The position numbers and the translations under genes are program-made. Below, one piece after another: positions 17,207 to 25,561 of a stretch of 64,000 bases of DNA. The stretch lies in assembly GCA_050013075.1 (NCBI GenBank), contig JBEKFZ010000006.1, positions 1-64,000 of the forward strand. The letters run 5' to 3'. The notes beneath the pieces were generated by a model. The model searched no databases, was not told the DNA's origin, and saw only the letters and a list, made by a program, of their open reading frames with translations. Source of the DNA: JBEKIK01 sp050013075. GTDB taxonomy: Bacteria; Planctomycetota; Planctomycetia; Pirellulales; Thermoguttaceae. The first letter of the stretch is position 1. The number at the start of each line of letters is the position of its first letter.

Positions 17207-18103
17207 TTAAACTCCGGCCGCGGCGGGTTTGCCGTTTAGTTTTGCCTTTAGCACCGGCGAGGCGGCGACGATTTCCTTACCGAAGCCGAGCGTCTTGGGG
17301 TCGATGCCGAAGGCCACGCCCAACAACTGCGTGAAGAATATAATCGGAATCTTGAAATGCAGTTTAAAATATCCGTTTACCCGGCTTTGATAGGCGTCGA
17401 GATTCAACTGGCACATGGGGCACATGCACAGGATCATATCGGCCTCGTACTCGACCGCGCTTTGCAGCAGGCGGCGAATCAGCTCGAAGGCTTGCGGCTC
17501 GCTGATTTGCGTCATGTGTCCGCCGCAGCAATGGGCCTTTACCGGGTAGTCGACCACCTCGGCCCCCAGCCACTTGAACAGTTCGTCCATTTTCATGGGA
17601 TATTCGGTGTTGTCCACGCCCTTGATGGGCCGGACCACCTGGCAGCCGTAATAAGGCGCGATCCGCAGCCCGGTAAGCGGTTTGACGACCTTGTCGCGGA
17701 TGGCCGTCTCGCCGATGTCGGTGTGTATTACGTCCAAGATGTGGCGGACCCGCACCCGGCCGGGCTTGTACTTCAACCCGCCGGCTGCCAGGGCCTGGTT
17801 GATCTTTGCGTTCATGTCCGCGTGTTCGCTCATCAGATTATCGACCTTGGCAAGGTTCAGATAGCAGGCGGCGCAGGGCGCCACGAGCTGGTCGAACTGG
17901 GGATCGACAAGGGCCAAATTCCTGGCTATGACCGAACAGGCGGTCAACTCGTCTTGGGAGAAATACTCGGTGGCGCCGCAGCAGTTCCAATCGTCGAGTT
18001 CCACCAGTTTGATACCCAACAAATCGGCGACCGCGCGGACCGACACATCGTAGGCGGCGCTGCTGCACTCCAGCGAACAACCGGGATAATACGCGTATTT
18101 CAT
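17207..18103 (-). CDS. hdrB: Heterodisulfide reductase-like subunit B
   Basis: A 298-residue HdrB with both CCG domains intact. The first comprises Cys9 (YYPGCS), NCCGATEY and APCAACY; the second comprises YYGCQVV, HCCGGHM and CPMCQ. In the archaeal enzyme each CCG motif binds a non-cubane [4Fe-4S] cluster that cleaves the disulfide. All these cysteines are present, so a disulfide- or thiol-linked substrate is plausible. The gene lies 37 bp upstream of hdrA and 151 bp downstream of hdrC; the latter spacer holds low-complexity heptamer-like text. Confidence 0.95.
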   Translation of the reverse strand: MKYAYYPGCSLECSSAAYDVSVRAVADLLGIKLVELDDWNCCGATEYFSQDELTACSVIARNLALVDPQFDQLVAPCAACYLNLAKVDNLMSEHADMNAKINQALAAGGLKYKPGRVRVRHILDVIHTDIGETAIRDKVVKPLTGLRIAPYYGCQVVRPIKGVDNTEYPMKMDELFKWLGAEVVDYPVKAHCCGGHMTQISEPQAFELIRRLLQSAVEYEADMILCMCPMCQLNLDAYQSRVNGYFKLHFKIPIIFFTQLLGVAFGIDPKTLGFGKEIVAASPVLKAKLNGKPAAAGV

Positions 18104-18112
18104 TGTAGTGGT

Positions 18113-18254
18113 TAGTGGAGAGTGGTTTTCAGTTATCGGTTTACAGTTTACAGTTCTCGGTTTTCAGTTATCAATATATGGTTCTCAGTGGGCAGTAAAC
18201 TGCCCACCCCTCATTATCCGCTATCCGCTATTTTCATCCTTCATCCCACATCCT
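18113..18254. repeat. Low-complexity heptamer-like spacer between hdrC and hdrB
   Basis: Runs of GTGGTTAGTGG, TTACAGTTTACAGTT and CATCCTTCATC-type text. No gene or hairpin stands out. Confidence 0.5.
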
Positions 18255-18830
18255 TCATCCTTTGCTTTTCGCCCCTAATTCCCTGGCTTTCTTGATGATG
18301 GCCTGTAGTTGTTCGAGTTTTTTAATTTTCGTGGGGGTAAGGGCCATGCGACCGCGGGTGAACATGGAAAGGCCCATCGGTCCCATCTTGAGCATGGCCA
18401 GGGGCTTGTTGAACAGATAGAATCGGCTGGCCAGCCCGAATTCGAAACTCCGCCCGTATTTGTCCAATAGATCGGTGAAAGTTTTGGCCAGGGCCGGGGC
18501 GTCGGTGTTCTTGGCCATGCCCTCGGCGATGGAAATCCGCTTCAGGCTGTAGATAATATCAGTTATGGGGATGTTTTGCGGGCAGCGGGTAGTGCAAAAA
18601 TAACACGACACGCAGGCCCACATGGTATTGGCCGAAAGCACGGCTTCGCGCTGGTCGGCGTTGATAAGCGCGAACAGCGTCCGGGGCGTAAACTGCATAT
18701 CGGCTCCGCTCGGACACGACCCGCCGCAACTGCCGCATTGCAGGCAGTGCAACAATCGTTCTCCGCCTGGAGTGGCCTGGATGACCTGAGCCAGAAATGA
18801 ACCTTCTTTGACGGCCGTAGCGTGTGCCAT
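18255..18830 (-). CDS. hdrC: Heterodisulfide reductase-like subunit C
   Basis: A 191-residue HdrC with two [4Fe-4S] ferredoxin motifs, CLQCGSCGGSCP and CVSCYFCTTRCP, which carry electrons from HdrA to HdrB. GGAG seven bases upstream of the ATG at 18830 supports this start rather than one six codons earlier. The C-terminal half after ~120 is helical, typical of HdrC, with no membrane anchor, so the complex is cytoplasmic. It is the promoter-proximal gene of the hdrCBA-mvhDGA operon. Confidence 0.94.
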   Translation of the reverse strand: MAHATAVKEGSFLAQVIQATPGGERLLHCLQCGSCGGSCPSGADMQFTPRTLFALINADQREAVLSANTMWACVSCYFCTTRCPQNIPITDIIYSLKRISIAEGMAKNTDAPALAKTFTDLLDKYGRSFEFGLASRFYLFNKPLAMLKMGPMGLSMFTRGRMALTPTKIKKLEQLQAIIKKARELGAKSKG

Positions 18831-18908
18831 TACTTTTCTCCACCGCATGTATACAGATTAAAATACGCTGGAATACAAAAGATATACAAATCCGCCCTAT
18901 GCATATTG

Positions 18909-18936
18909 TGTATATTACCAAGTCGAGCTATTTCAA
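18909..18936 (-). promoter_or_regulatory. Candidate promoter of the hdr-mvh operon
   Basis: On the minus strand TTGAAA (18936-18931) and TATACA (18914-18909) are separated by 16 bases, about 80 bases before the hdrC start. The leader downstream has several ATACA-like words at loose intervals that could be an operator. Sequence match only. Confidence 0.35.
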
Positions 18937-19077
18937 CAAGGTACAAGTTGAATTGGATTTCCCATAGCAATCTTTATGCCGACAGTTCATATCATCAAAG
19001 AAACAAAGGCAAAAATCAATGGGATAAAATATTTAATGGCAAAATATCGAACCAATTTTTCAATATAAATGTTTGAA

Positions 19078-19360
19078 AATCCCACGGAATTCCGCCACGA
19101 CTCACGGAAATCCGTAAAAAATCGTTTTCGAGGAGCAGGAACGTTAATTGAGGGGTCCTAAAATTGATATTTAGCCCACCGTGAATACACGGCGGGTTTA
19201 AAGGGGAAAAAACTCCGCGCGGCCCCCGATGTGTTCATGGGGGGGCTAAATATATGCCTATTTTTCAATTCTTAATTCGGGGACATCCTCAGCTTAATAA
19301 TTAAACAGTCACATTATTTAAATAGAGTCCCGAAACTTGGGCACTCTAACAAAACCTCCA
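19078..19360. repeat. Spacer with two opposed family C palindromes
   Basis: At 19168-19200 TTTAGCCCACCGTG is opposed by CACGGCGGGTTTAAA, and at 19221-19253 GCCCCCGATG is opposed by CATGGGGGG followed by CTAAATA. The rest is AT-rich without a gene. Confidence 0.6.
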
Positions 19361-19361
19361 T

Positions 19362-19492
19362 TTATTGAATCTCGGGTAAATAATGGCGTGTTTTATCATT
19401 GGAGCCGGGCCATGTCGGGTGCGGAAATGCCGTGGCTACACGCCCCGGCGCTGATTTTTTCCACGACATTCTCTTTTTCTGAGATTCAATAA
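19362..19492. repeat. 131-bp MITE-like repeat, copy a
   Basis: Terminal inverted repeats TTATTGAATCTCGGGTAAA and the complementary CTGAGATTCAATAA at the right end, with subterminal GGCGTG/CACGAC and an inner GAGCCGGGCC...CCCCGGCGCTG palindrome. Family members are at 21092, 32383, 32974, 39728 and 60847. Confidence 0.8.
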
Positions 19493-19535
19493 TCCGCCGC
19501 GAATACGGGGCGGAAAGTTGATAAAACGGCATTTC

Positions 19536-19573
19536 AAGAAAATAGAAACGCCCGGTCAGCCGTGCCGGGCGTT
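19536..19573 (-). terminator. Rho-independent terminator
   Basis: On the minus strand AACGCCCGGC pairs with GACCGGGCGTT (one-base irregularity) and is followed by TCTATTTTCTT. It lies ~70 bp downstream of the lysine-rich peptide gene and is well placed to end its transcript. Confidence 0.65.
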
Positions 19574-19641
19574 CCTTTCTCGTCGTAGCAGCTTCGGTGT
19601 GCCGAAGAGGTTGTTTGCGCGGTTAAGTAACCGCTGGTCGG

Positions 19642-19746
19642 CTATCTCTTCTTCTTTTTGGCAACTTTTCTCTTGGGCGCCTTCTTGGCTACCTTTTTCG
19701 CCGGCTTCTTTGCAACCTTCTTCTTCGCAACCTTTTTCTTGGCCAC
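19642..19746 (-). CDS. 34-residue lysine-rich histone H1-like peptide
   Basis: A peptide built of AKKKV/AKK repeats (AKKKVAKKKVAKKPAKKVAK and so on), ending in KKKKR, with no acidic residue. The GTG start at 19746 is chosen because a perfect AGGAGG stands seven bases upstream; the reading frame extends further upstream but with unrelated composition. Its character is that of the C-terminal tails of bacterial histone H1-like (Hc1-type) nucleoid proteins, yet it is far shorter, so it may be a minimal DNA- or RNA-binding peptide. A terminator follows. The ~150 bases upstream contain three hairpins (CGATGCT-CGG-AGCATCG; CCCCAG-C-CTGGGG; GGGCGATCGCCC), suggesting a structured leader. Function is inferred from composition only. 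Confidence 0.65.
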   Translation of the reverse strand: MAKKKVAKKKVAKKPAKKVAKKAPKRKVAKKKKR

Positions 19747-21091
19747 CTCACGTCCTCCTAATGCGTACCGGGCGATCGCCCTGTCGCCCCCAGGCTGGGG
19801 CCGAAGTACGACCGGCTCATCGCCACAGAAACAAGACAACGAACTTCATCGACATCCTGTCCGCGATGCTCCGAGCATCGAAACAAGCCATCGTTCGTTT
19901 CTTACATCGATTTAAAATCCTTTTTCGTTTTGAGAAACTTCAACTCCATTGGGCCTCTCAACGAGCCACTCTACATGATGTTATCTATTTCCAAAATTAT
20001 TTCAAGTACAATTTTTGCATTAGTGCGAAAAATTTTTCTGAATTTATCGCCGAGTCGCCGCGCCGACACTCATGCAAGACGCAAACATTGCACCTGTCGC
20101 AGCAGTTTTTTCATTATTGCCCGCAACAATATCGCCGGGATTTTTCGTCTTGCACGGCAATCGCAGTCGTGCGCTTTCAGCAAGACGTTTTTCAAACATC
20201 GTTGTCGTTTTCCGATTATATTTCCGGCGCGCATTTGCAGCCTCCGATGTTGCCGGATTGATAAAAAAACTCCGCGAATCAAAGTCTATTTCTTTTTCCA
20301 ATCCGCTTGGGGAGAAGAATTCGGAGCAAAGTTTTGCGCAAGAGCATAACCTCAAGCGTAATAACAACTTACGAATTCCGCCTCAAAGTCTTTTCTGGTC
20401 TTAAAAGGCCGCGGACAAACGATAAATCCGCGGTCCGACAGTGTTTGCGCGATCATTTCCGAAGGCATGCCGTAAATTAAAATTACTTGGGAAAAAATTA
20501 TATCCATCGCGCGATGAATGAGCGCTGCTTGATTCCCATGCCAACAAAAATCGGATGCCGATCGGCCCTTCACGCACGCCATCAAATGCAAAAATAATCT
20601 CATCCATAAGCGGCAATCAAAATTCCTGAACTTGATCCGATCGGTAAACCAAAATCCAATAGATAAGACATCAAAAATATTTTTAAATATTTTTTCTAAA
20701 AATGGTTTTTTTCACCAAAATTGTCCTCAAAGGACATTTTTCACCAATTCTAATTTGAAATAACGAGATGCCGCGTGTTTACCTTGGTGGAAAACACGCT
20801 CGATTTTGCGATAGGGACGCCCTATTTCAAACTAGAAACCGTGTTAAAGGTTCAATCTGCCGCTCAAACACAATGCTTGTTGAACCTTTTCCACTCTCAA
20901 TTACCAACTGCTTAACCGTTAAAACTTCCGAAGTCCGCACTTGGGGAAAACGGAGATATCGCTTGTCTCATCGAGAAAATAATTCGACATTTTTGTTCCA
21001 AGAAGTTTATTTTCAAAAAAAATGTGAAATGTGGAGCCGCAAACCTTTACCCTGTTTAACAAAACTCACTAGATTATCATGAACAACCGGC
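19747..21091. other. AT-rich gene-poor region with hairpins
   Basis: No reading frame here resembles a known protein; a pair of overlapping minus-strand frames around 20352-20616 shows no family. The left part is the leader of the lysine-rich peptide gene. At 20710-20900 several hairpins follow each other: GTCCT-CAA-AGGAC flanked by TTCACCAA repeats, CGCGTGTTT opposed by AAAACACGC, and AAAGGTTCAA opposed by TTGAACCTTT. An unannotated structured RNA is possible but not shown. Confidence 0.4.
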
Positions 21092-21207
21092 TATTGGGTC
21101 TCAGGTAATGAATGTCGTGACACAAATCAGCATTTGCGGCAATTCCTCCGGGAGCAAGCTCCCGGGCTAAACATTGAACACGACATTTATAATCTGACAG
21201 TCAATAA
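21092..21207. repeat. MITE-like repeat, copy b (family C core)
   Basis: Ends TATTGGGTCTCAGGTAA and CTGACAGTCAATA match the other copies, with GTCGTG/CACGAC subterminal arms. The centre is not the GAGCCGGG palindrome but a family C palindrome, CCGGGAGC-AA-GCTCCCGGG then CTAAAC. The core therefore differs while the ends are shared. Confidence 0.8.
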
Positions 21208-21288
21208 ATGTCTCCTGCCTTGTATGACAGGCGGAGTTGCGTTAAATTTTGCTGATTCCTTTTCTGAAAAGGTCCGGAGAAAACCGCC

Positions 21289-24204
21289 ATGAACTCTTCG
21301 TCAGAGCCCTCATCGCCCCAGGCGGTTCTGAGGCAGTCGTTACCGGCGGTCCGGCAGTCCGGGCCGGCGGCAAAACTGCTGGTCTCTTTGGCGGCCTTTG
21401 CATTGGTGGCGGTTTCAATTGCCGGATATCTGTACCATCGGTTCCAGATGGCCTCGATTGCCGCCGAACATTTACGGCTGATGGTGATCGGCCCCTCGAC
21501 GTTGCAGGCCGGCGCGGCTGCCCAGTTCGACATCAGCACGACCGAGGTCACCGGAGCGCCCGTAACGATCCCGGTTGAAGTCGATCTCTACTCCCCGGAC
21601 GGAAAGATTTTATTCGCTCGCAAGGAATCCACCGACCAGCAAGGGCGTTTGCAGGTTTCCATTCCGGCCGACATGTCTCTGCCCGCAGGCGCCGCGTTAA
21701 AGGTCTTGGCCTTGTATCGCGGCGGGCGCGAACAGATGTCCGCTGGCTTGGCGGTCGAATCGGCGGGCCTGGCCACCCAATTATCGCTTGACAAGCCGCT
21801 GTATCAGCCGGGCGAAACCATTTTCTATCGCTCGTTGAGCCTGTCGCGTTTTGGCCTGGCCGTGGACCGGGAGATTCCCATCCATTTTGAAATTCTCGAC
21901 CCCGCCGGCGCGGTACTGCCTAATTCCCAGACCGACGGCACAACCGACCACGGCGTAGGCAACGGCATATATAACATTCCGGATGACCTGCCCGGCGGCC
22001 GATATACCTTGGTGGCCCGCGGTTTGGATAGGTCTTTCCCCGAGGAGAAACGGAAGTTTCTCATCCGCCGTTACCGGGCGCAGCGACTGAAGAAAGAATT
22101 GGAATTCGCGCGCGACAGTTACGTACCCGGAGAGGCGGTCGTAGCCGATTTTTCCGTTCAGCGTCCCGAAGGCGGGCCCGCGGCGGCCGTTAAATTGCGC
22201 ATTTTGGCCGTGGTCGACGGCCAAACCGTGCTGGAAAAGAACGCCCAGGCCGACAAGGCCGGCACGTTCCGCATGGAATTCAAATTGCCCGAGAAAATCG
22301 CCCGCGGCGACGCTCAATTGGCCGTAACGGTAAGCGACGGCGGCACGAGCGAAATCGTTGCCAAAAGCATTCCGATCAACCTGGGAAAGGTTTTGGTGCA
22401 TTTTTATCCCGAGGGCGGCGATCTGGTCGCCGGCTTGGAAAATCGCGTTTATTTCGTCAGCCAAAATGCCCAGGGAAGGCCTTTGCGCATTTCCGGCGTG
22501 ATTGTAAACGACGACGGCCAAACAATGGCCGGAGTGGAAACCTTGTGCGAAGGCATGGGCCAATTCAGCTTCACGCCCCGGGTAGGCGAGTCATATAGGC
22601 TGAAGATCATCGCCCCGGCCGACATAAAAGACGAACCAAAGCTCCCAGCCGCGGCAACCGACTGTCCGATTGTACTGAGTACCGGCACTGGCGTGTTCGG
22701 CCCGTCAGAGGCGCTGGAGTTTAACATCCGATCGTCCAAGGCCGGACTTCCGCTGGTGGTCGGGGCCTGGTGTCGGGGCGTTATGGCGGGCCAGGTCGCT
22801 CTGGTTACAAAGAAGAACGAAAACGGCATAAATCCGGTGGTCCTCCCCTTGAGCGACGAAGCGGGCGGAGTCATCCGCCTCACGGTGTTCGACTACTCCA
22901 TCAATCCAGAGCAATCCACCCCCCAATTTCCCAAACCCCTGGCCGAACGGCTGGTTTACCGGCGCATGGCTTGCCGATTGAACGTCCGGGCCGTCGATCT
23001 GGGCGAACATTACGCACCGGGGGAAAAGGTGAACGTGTCGCTGGCGGTGACCGACGAGAAGGACCGGCCGGTTGCCGCCGCCGTGGGCGTATCGGTGGTC
23101 GACGCGGCCTTGTTCGCCCTGGCCGGCGATCGTACCCCCGGCATGACAACGCGGTTTTTACTCACCTTTGAAATCGAAAATCCCGAGGACTTGGAAAACG
23201 CCGATTTCTATCTTTCCGACGACAAATCATCTTCGGTTACGTCGGGCGGTGCATTGGATCTAATGTTAGGCACGCGGGGCTGGCGGCGTTTTGCCGAAAA
23301 AAACCGGCAACAATCCGCCCAAGAGAGTCCAGAAAAGAACCCTCTTACCAGGGCGGAGGTTATAAACGGCACGGCCGGCCCGCCCACCATGTACGATAAC
23401 CTCGGCCGCATCCGGGCCGAGTATCAAAAAAGACTTGACACATATTATGCCGACCGGACGCAGGTTCTTTACACGGTCACAACAATCAGTTTCCTTGGCG
23501 TCTGGGGTTTGTTGTTTTTGGTATTCATGCTGGGGCTGTTTAGAATTATTCGAGGCGCATCGTTTTGGATGCCGGTCTTGGGGACAATAGTCTGTAGTGT
23601 AATGATCGGGGCATTGTTAATGAATCCGCAGCCGTTTGCCGGCGATAACAATCCGGCCGTGCCCTTTTTGCCGTATCAGGCCCCGGCGGCGAAAGGAGCC
23701 GCCGAAAACGATGACCATTCCGGAAAAAAATCGAGTGCGGAAAAAACCGCCGATAAGACGCAGCCGCTCAGCAATCGCCGGGCGGAAGGCGCGGCTGCCT
23801 TGCTTGGTCAGGGGCCCCAACTCGAACAAGTGATCCCCAGGGCCAATCCGCCTCGGGGCGAAAAGGCGATATCAGGCCCAACCGTACCGGCAAAAACGGA
23901 ACATTTTTTCATTCGCCAGTATGCACACCGGCGCATTGCCGCCGAGGCCGGCGCACAGGGCGATTTTACCGAATCGCTGTTTTGGAATCCGCTTATGATT
24001 GCCGGCGCGGACGGCAAAGTGCCGCTTAGTTTCGACCTGCCGGATTCGACGGCCATTTTCCGCATACAAGCCGACGCCCACGGCGCAGCCCGCATCGGCT
24101 CCCTGCGGGTGGAAATTTCCACGCAAAAACGATCGAACAATGAGGGAAAATCATCGCCGGAAGGAGAAGAAGCTCCCGGAGCAAGCTCCGGGGCTAAACG
24201 ATGA
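21289..24204 (+). CDS. Alpha-2-macroglobulin-like (MG2) membrane protein, C-terminally short
   Basis: A 971-residue protein. It has an N-terminal membrane anchor (about 27-50), an MG2-type domain at about 155-270 (LDKPLYQPGETIFYRSLSLS), further macroglobulin-type beta domains to ~640, the planctomycete LMLGTRGWRRFAE block, a pair of membrane helices at about 725-780, and the beginning of an A2M domain (ESLFWNPLMIAGADGKVPLS and on) at about 900-950. The thioester (TED) and receptor-like domains of full bacterial alpha-2-macroglobulins are absent. The last ~11 codons and the stop lie in a family C palindrome (24172-24201), so the gene was either truncated by repeat insertion or belongs to a short subclass. 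GGAG before the ATG supports the start. Full-length homologues trap proteases in the envelope; activity here is uncertain. Confidence 0.8.
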   Translation: MNSSSEPSSPQAVLRQSLPAVRQSGPAAKLLVSLAAFALVAVSIAGYLYHRFQMASIAAEHLRLMVIGPSTLQAGAAAQFDISTTEVTGAPVTIPVEVDLYSPDGKILFARKESTDQQGRLQVSIPADMSLPAGAALKVLALYRGGREQMSAGLAVESAGLATQLSLDKPLYQPGETIFYRSLSLSRFGLAVDREIPIHFEILDPAGAVLPNSQTDGTTDHGVGNGIYNIPDDLPGGRYTLVARGLDRSFPEEKRKFLIRRYRAQRLKKELEFARDSYVPGEAVVADFSVQRPEGGPAAAVKLRILAVVDGQTVLEKNAQADKAGTFRMEFKLPEKIARGDAQLAVTVSDGGTSEIVAKSIPINLGKVLVHFYPEGGDLVAGLENRVYFVSQNAQGRPLRISGVIVNDDGQTMAGVETLCEGMGQFSFTPRVGESYRLKIIAPADIKDEPKLPAAATDCPIVLSTGTGVFGPSEALEFNIRSSKAGLPLVVGAWCRGVMAGQVALVTKKNENGINPVVLPLSDEAGGVIRLTVFDYSINPEQSTPQFPKPLAERLVYRRMACRLNVRAVDLGEHYAPGEKVNVSLAVTDEKDRPVAAAVGVSVVDAALFALAGDRTPGMTTRFLLTFEIENPEDLENADFYLSDDKSSSVTSGGALDLMLGTRGWRRFAEKNRQQSAQESPEKNPLTRAEVINGTAGPPTMYDNLGRIRAEYQKRLDTYYADRTQVLYTVTTISFLGVWGLLFLVFMLGLFRIIRGASFWMPVLGTIVCSVMIGALLMNPQPFAGDNNPAVPFLPYQAPAAKGAAENDDHSGKKSSAEKTADKTQPLSNRRAEGAAALLGQGPQLEQVIPRANPPRGEKAISGPTVPAKTEHFFIRQYAHRRIAAEAGAQGDFTESLFWNPLMIAGADGKVPLSFDLPDSTAIFRIQADAHGAARIGSLRVEISTQKRSNNEGKSSPEGEEAPGASSGAKR
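24172..24201. repeat. Palindrome family C at the end of the MG2 gene
   Basis: CTCCCGGAGC-AA-GCTCCGGGG then CTAAAC, inside the final codons of the preceding gene. It encodes part of EEAPGASSGAKR before the stop. Confidence 0.8.
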
Positions 24205-24214
24205 AGCACAATTT

Positions 24215-24272
24215 GTAGGGTGCGTGAAGCGCACCATTCCCTACAGATTGCGGTGCGTTTCACGCACCCTAC
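24215..24272. repeat. 58-bp inverted repeat (GTAGGGTGCGTGAAGCGCACC type)
   Basis: Arms GTAGGGTGCGTGAAGCGCAC and its near complement ending CACGCACCCTAC. It sits between the convergent MG2 and Gfo/Idh genes, where a hairpin could act as a bidirectional terminator. Confidence 0.75.
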
Positions 24273-24280
24273 TGAAAACT

Positions 24281-25366
24281 TCACTCCGGCAACTTTCGCA
24301 CCGTCCCTGGAACGACCGGCCGGCGGTTTTCCGCGCTTGCCACGGCGGCAAAGCATAGTTCCAAACTGCGAAGATTATTCCGGGCGCCGTTGGAAGGTTC
24401 CCGGTTCTCCTCGATGGCGCAAAGCAACTCGCCCATTGTGCCGTGAAAACCGTCGGGAAACCAGCATCCTTCCAAATCGGGCAGGACCTGCCCGGCGGCG
24501 GTGTGCAAGGCGAGACTCTGATGCCGCGAGTCCGGCCCGATGCTGAGTATCGTCCCCTCCGTGCCGGCGATAAAAGTCCGATCCTCCTTACCGAACCGCG
24601 TGTCTCCGTCGAAAACCAGCGACGCCTGGGCGGAGTCGTACTCGATTGCGGCCTGGGCCAAAAGCGGCGGCCGGACTTTCTGCGTCGGACTGCGCGCGAC
24701 CGAGGCATACACCAGCTCTGCCCGGCGCCGGCCCATGAGGCAAGTGATAATGTCGAACCAGTGGATGGCGAAATCGTAAAGTATCAGGTGCTTGACGTTC
24801 TCGAACGGGGTGCCTTTGATCCAGCCGTGGTCCCAATGCACCGAAAGATGTGCGGCGGCGACCTGCCCCAACAATCCGGCTTGGACGGCCTGTATGATAT
24901 AACTGAAATGCGGCGCCCAGCGTCCGTTCTGATTGACCGCCAGGCGTAGCCCGCGCCGCTCGGCCAGATCGGCCAGGCGCACTCCGACGTCCAGATCCGT
25001 GACGAACGGTTTTTGACTGAGCACGTGCTTGCCGGCCGTTAAAGCGTGTTCGATGATTGCCGCCCGTTGGGGCGGATGCGTGGCAATATCGACCACCTCG
25101 ATATCGCCGCGTTTGAGCAAATCGCGGTAATCGCGATAAATTTCGGCTTCTGTGTAGAATTCGGCCTTGCGGCCGGCGGCCCGACTCAATACTACATCGC
25201 ATAGCGCAGCCACGCGATACCCGGCCGCACGGTATGCGGTAAGATGCTCCTTGGTAATCCCCCCGCAACCGATCAGTCCGATCGCCGGCCGATAATTTTT
25301 GGGATCCCGCGGCTTGTAAGGCAAAATCGGGGCCGGAATGTTTGTAACACTTGAAACGTCGGTCAA
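24281..25366 (-). CDS. Gfo/Idh/MocA family NAD(P)-dependent oxidoreductase
   Basis: A 361-residue Gfo/Idh/MocA-type dehydrogenase, usually acting on sugars or inositols. The Rossmann motif GLIGCGGITKEH lies at about residue 30, VVDIATHPPQRAAIIEHAL at about 90, and the usual EKP is replaced by QKPF, where Lys is retained. The C-terminal catalytic/dimer domain includes HWDHGWIKGTPFEN and YDFAIHWFDI. TTG at 25366 with AAAGG seven bases upstream is preferred; a TTG at 25405 would begin beside a repeat and add 13 residues. Substrate cannot be told. It converges with the MG2 gene. Confidence 0.85.
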   Translation of the reverse strand: MTDVSSVTNIPAPILPYKPRDPKNYRPAIGLIGCGGITKEHLTAYRAAGYRVAALCDVVLSRAAGRKAEFYTEAEIYRDYRDLLKRGDIEVVDIATHPPQRAAIIEHALTAGKHVLSQKPFVTDLDVGVRLADLAERRGLRLAVNQNGRWAPHFSYIIQAVQAGLLGQVAAAHLSVHWDHGWIKGTPFENVKHLILYDFAIHWFDIITCLMGRRRAELVYASVARSPTQKVRPPLLAQAAIEYDSAQASLVFDGDTRFGKEDRTFIAGTEGTILSIGPDSRHQSLALHTAAGQVLPDLEGCWFPDGFHGTMGELLCAIEENREPSNGARNNLRSLELCFAAVASAENRRPVVPGTVRKLPE

Positions 25367-25410
25367 ATGATCGCCTTTCGATTTTTGTCTTAGAATCTCT
25401 AACAATACCC

Positions 25411-25452
25411 AGCCGCCCTCACCCTAACCCTCTCCCAAAGGGAGAGGGGACT
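25411..25452. repeat. Palindromic repeat family E
   Basis: CCCTCACCCTAACCCTCTCC, then CAAA, then GGGAGAGGGGAC. Complete, uninterrupted intergenic copy. Confidence 0.85.
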
Positions 25453-25474
25453 AAAATGTAAAACTTTAGCTCCG

Positions 25475-25560
25475 ACCACTAACCACTAACCACTAACCAC
25501 TAACCACTAACCACTAACCACTAACCACTGACCACTGACCACTAACCACTGACCACTAAT
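25475..25560. repeat. CCACTAA heptamer tandem array
   Basis: About twelve consecutive seven-base units CCACTAA with a few CCACTGA variants, immediately downstream of the 592-aa protein gene. This is the longest heptamer tract in the window. Confidence 0.9.
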
Positions 25561-25561
25561 A

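Noticed and set aside
19518..20261. A 247-codon plus-strand frame across the lysine-rich peptide gene
   Set aside because: It runs antisense through the peptide gene and its terminator, and has no recognisable protein character.
20352..20616. Two overlapping minus-strand frames (71 and 83 codons) in the AT-rich region
   Set aside because: Neither shows a family, a Shine-Dalgarno site or conserved motif; a frameshifted small gene remains possible but unsupported.
20846..20870. A tRNA T-arm-like sequence (GGTTCAATCTGCC)
   Set aside because: No matching acceptor, D or anticodon arms could be drawn around it.
25367..25405. Longer start for the Gfo/Idh gene
   Set aside because: The extra 13 codons begin beside a family E repeat, and the internal TTG has a better ribosome site.
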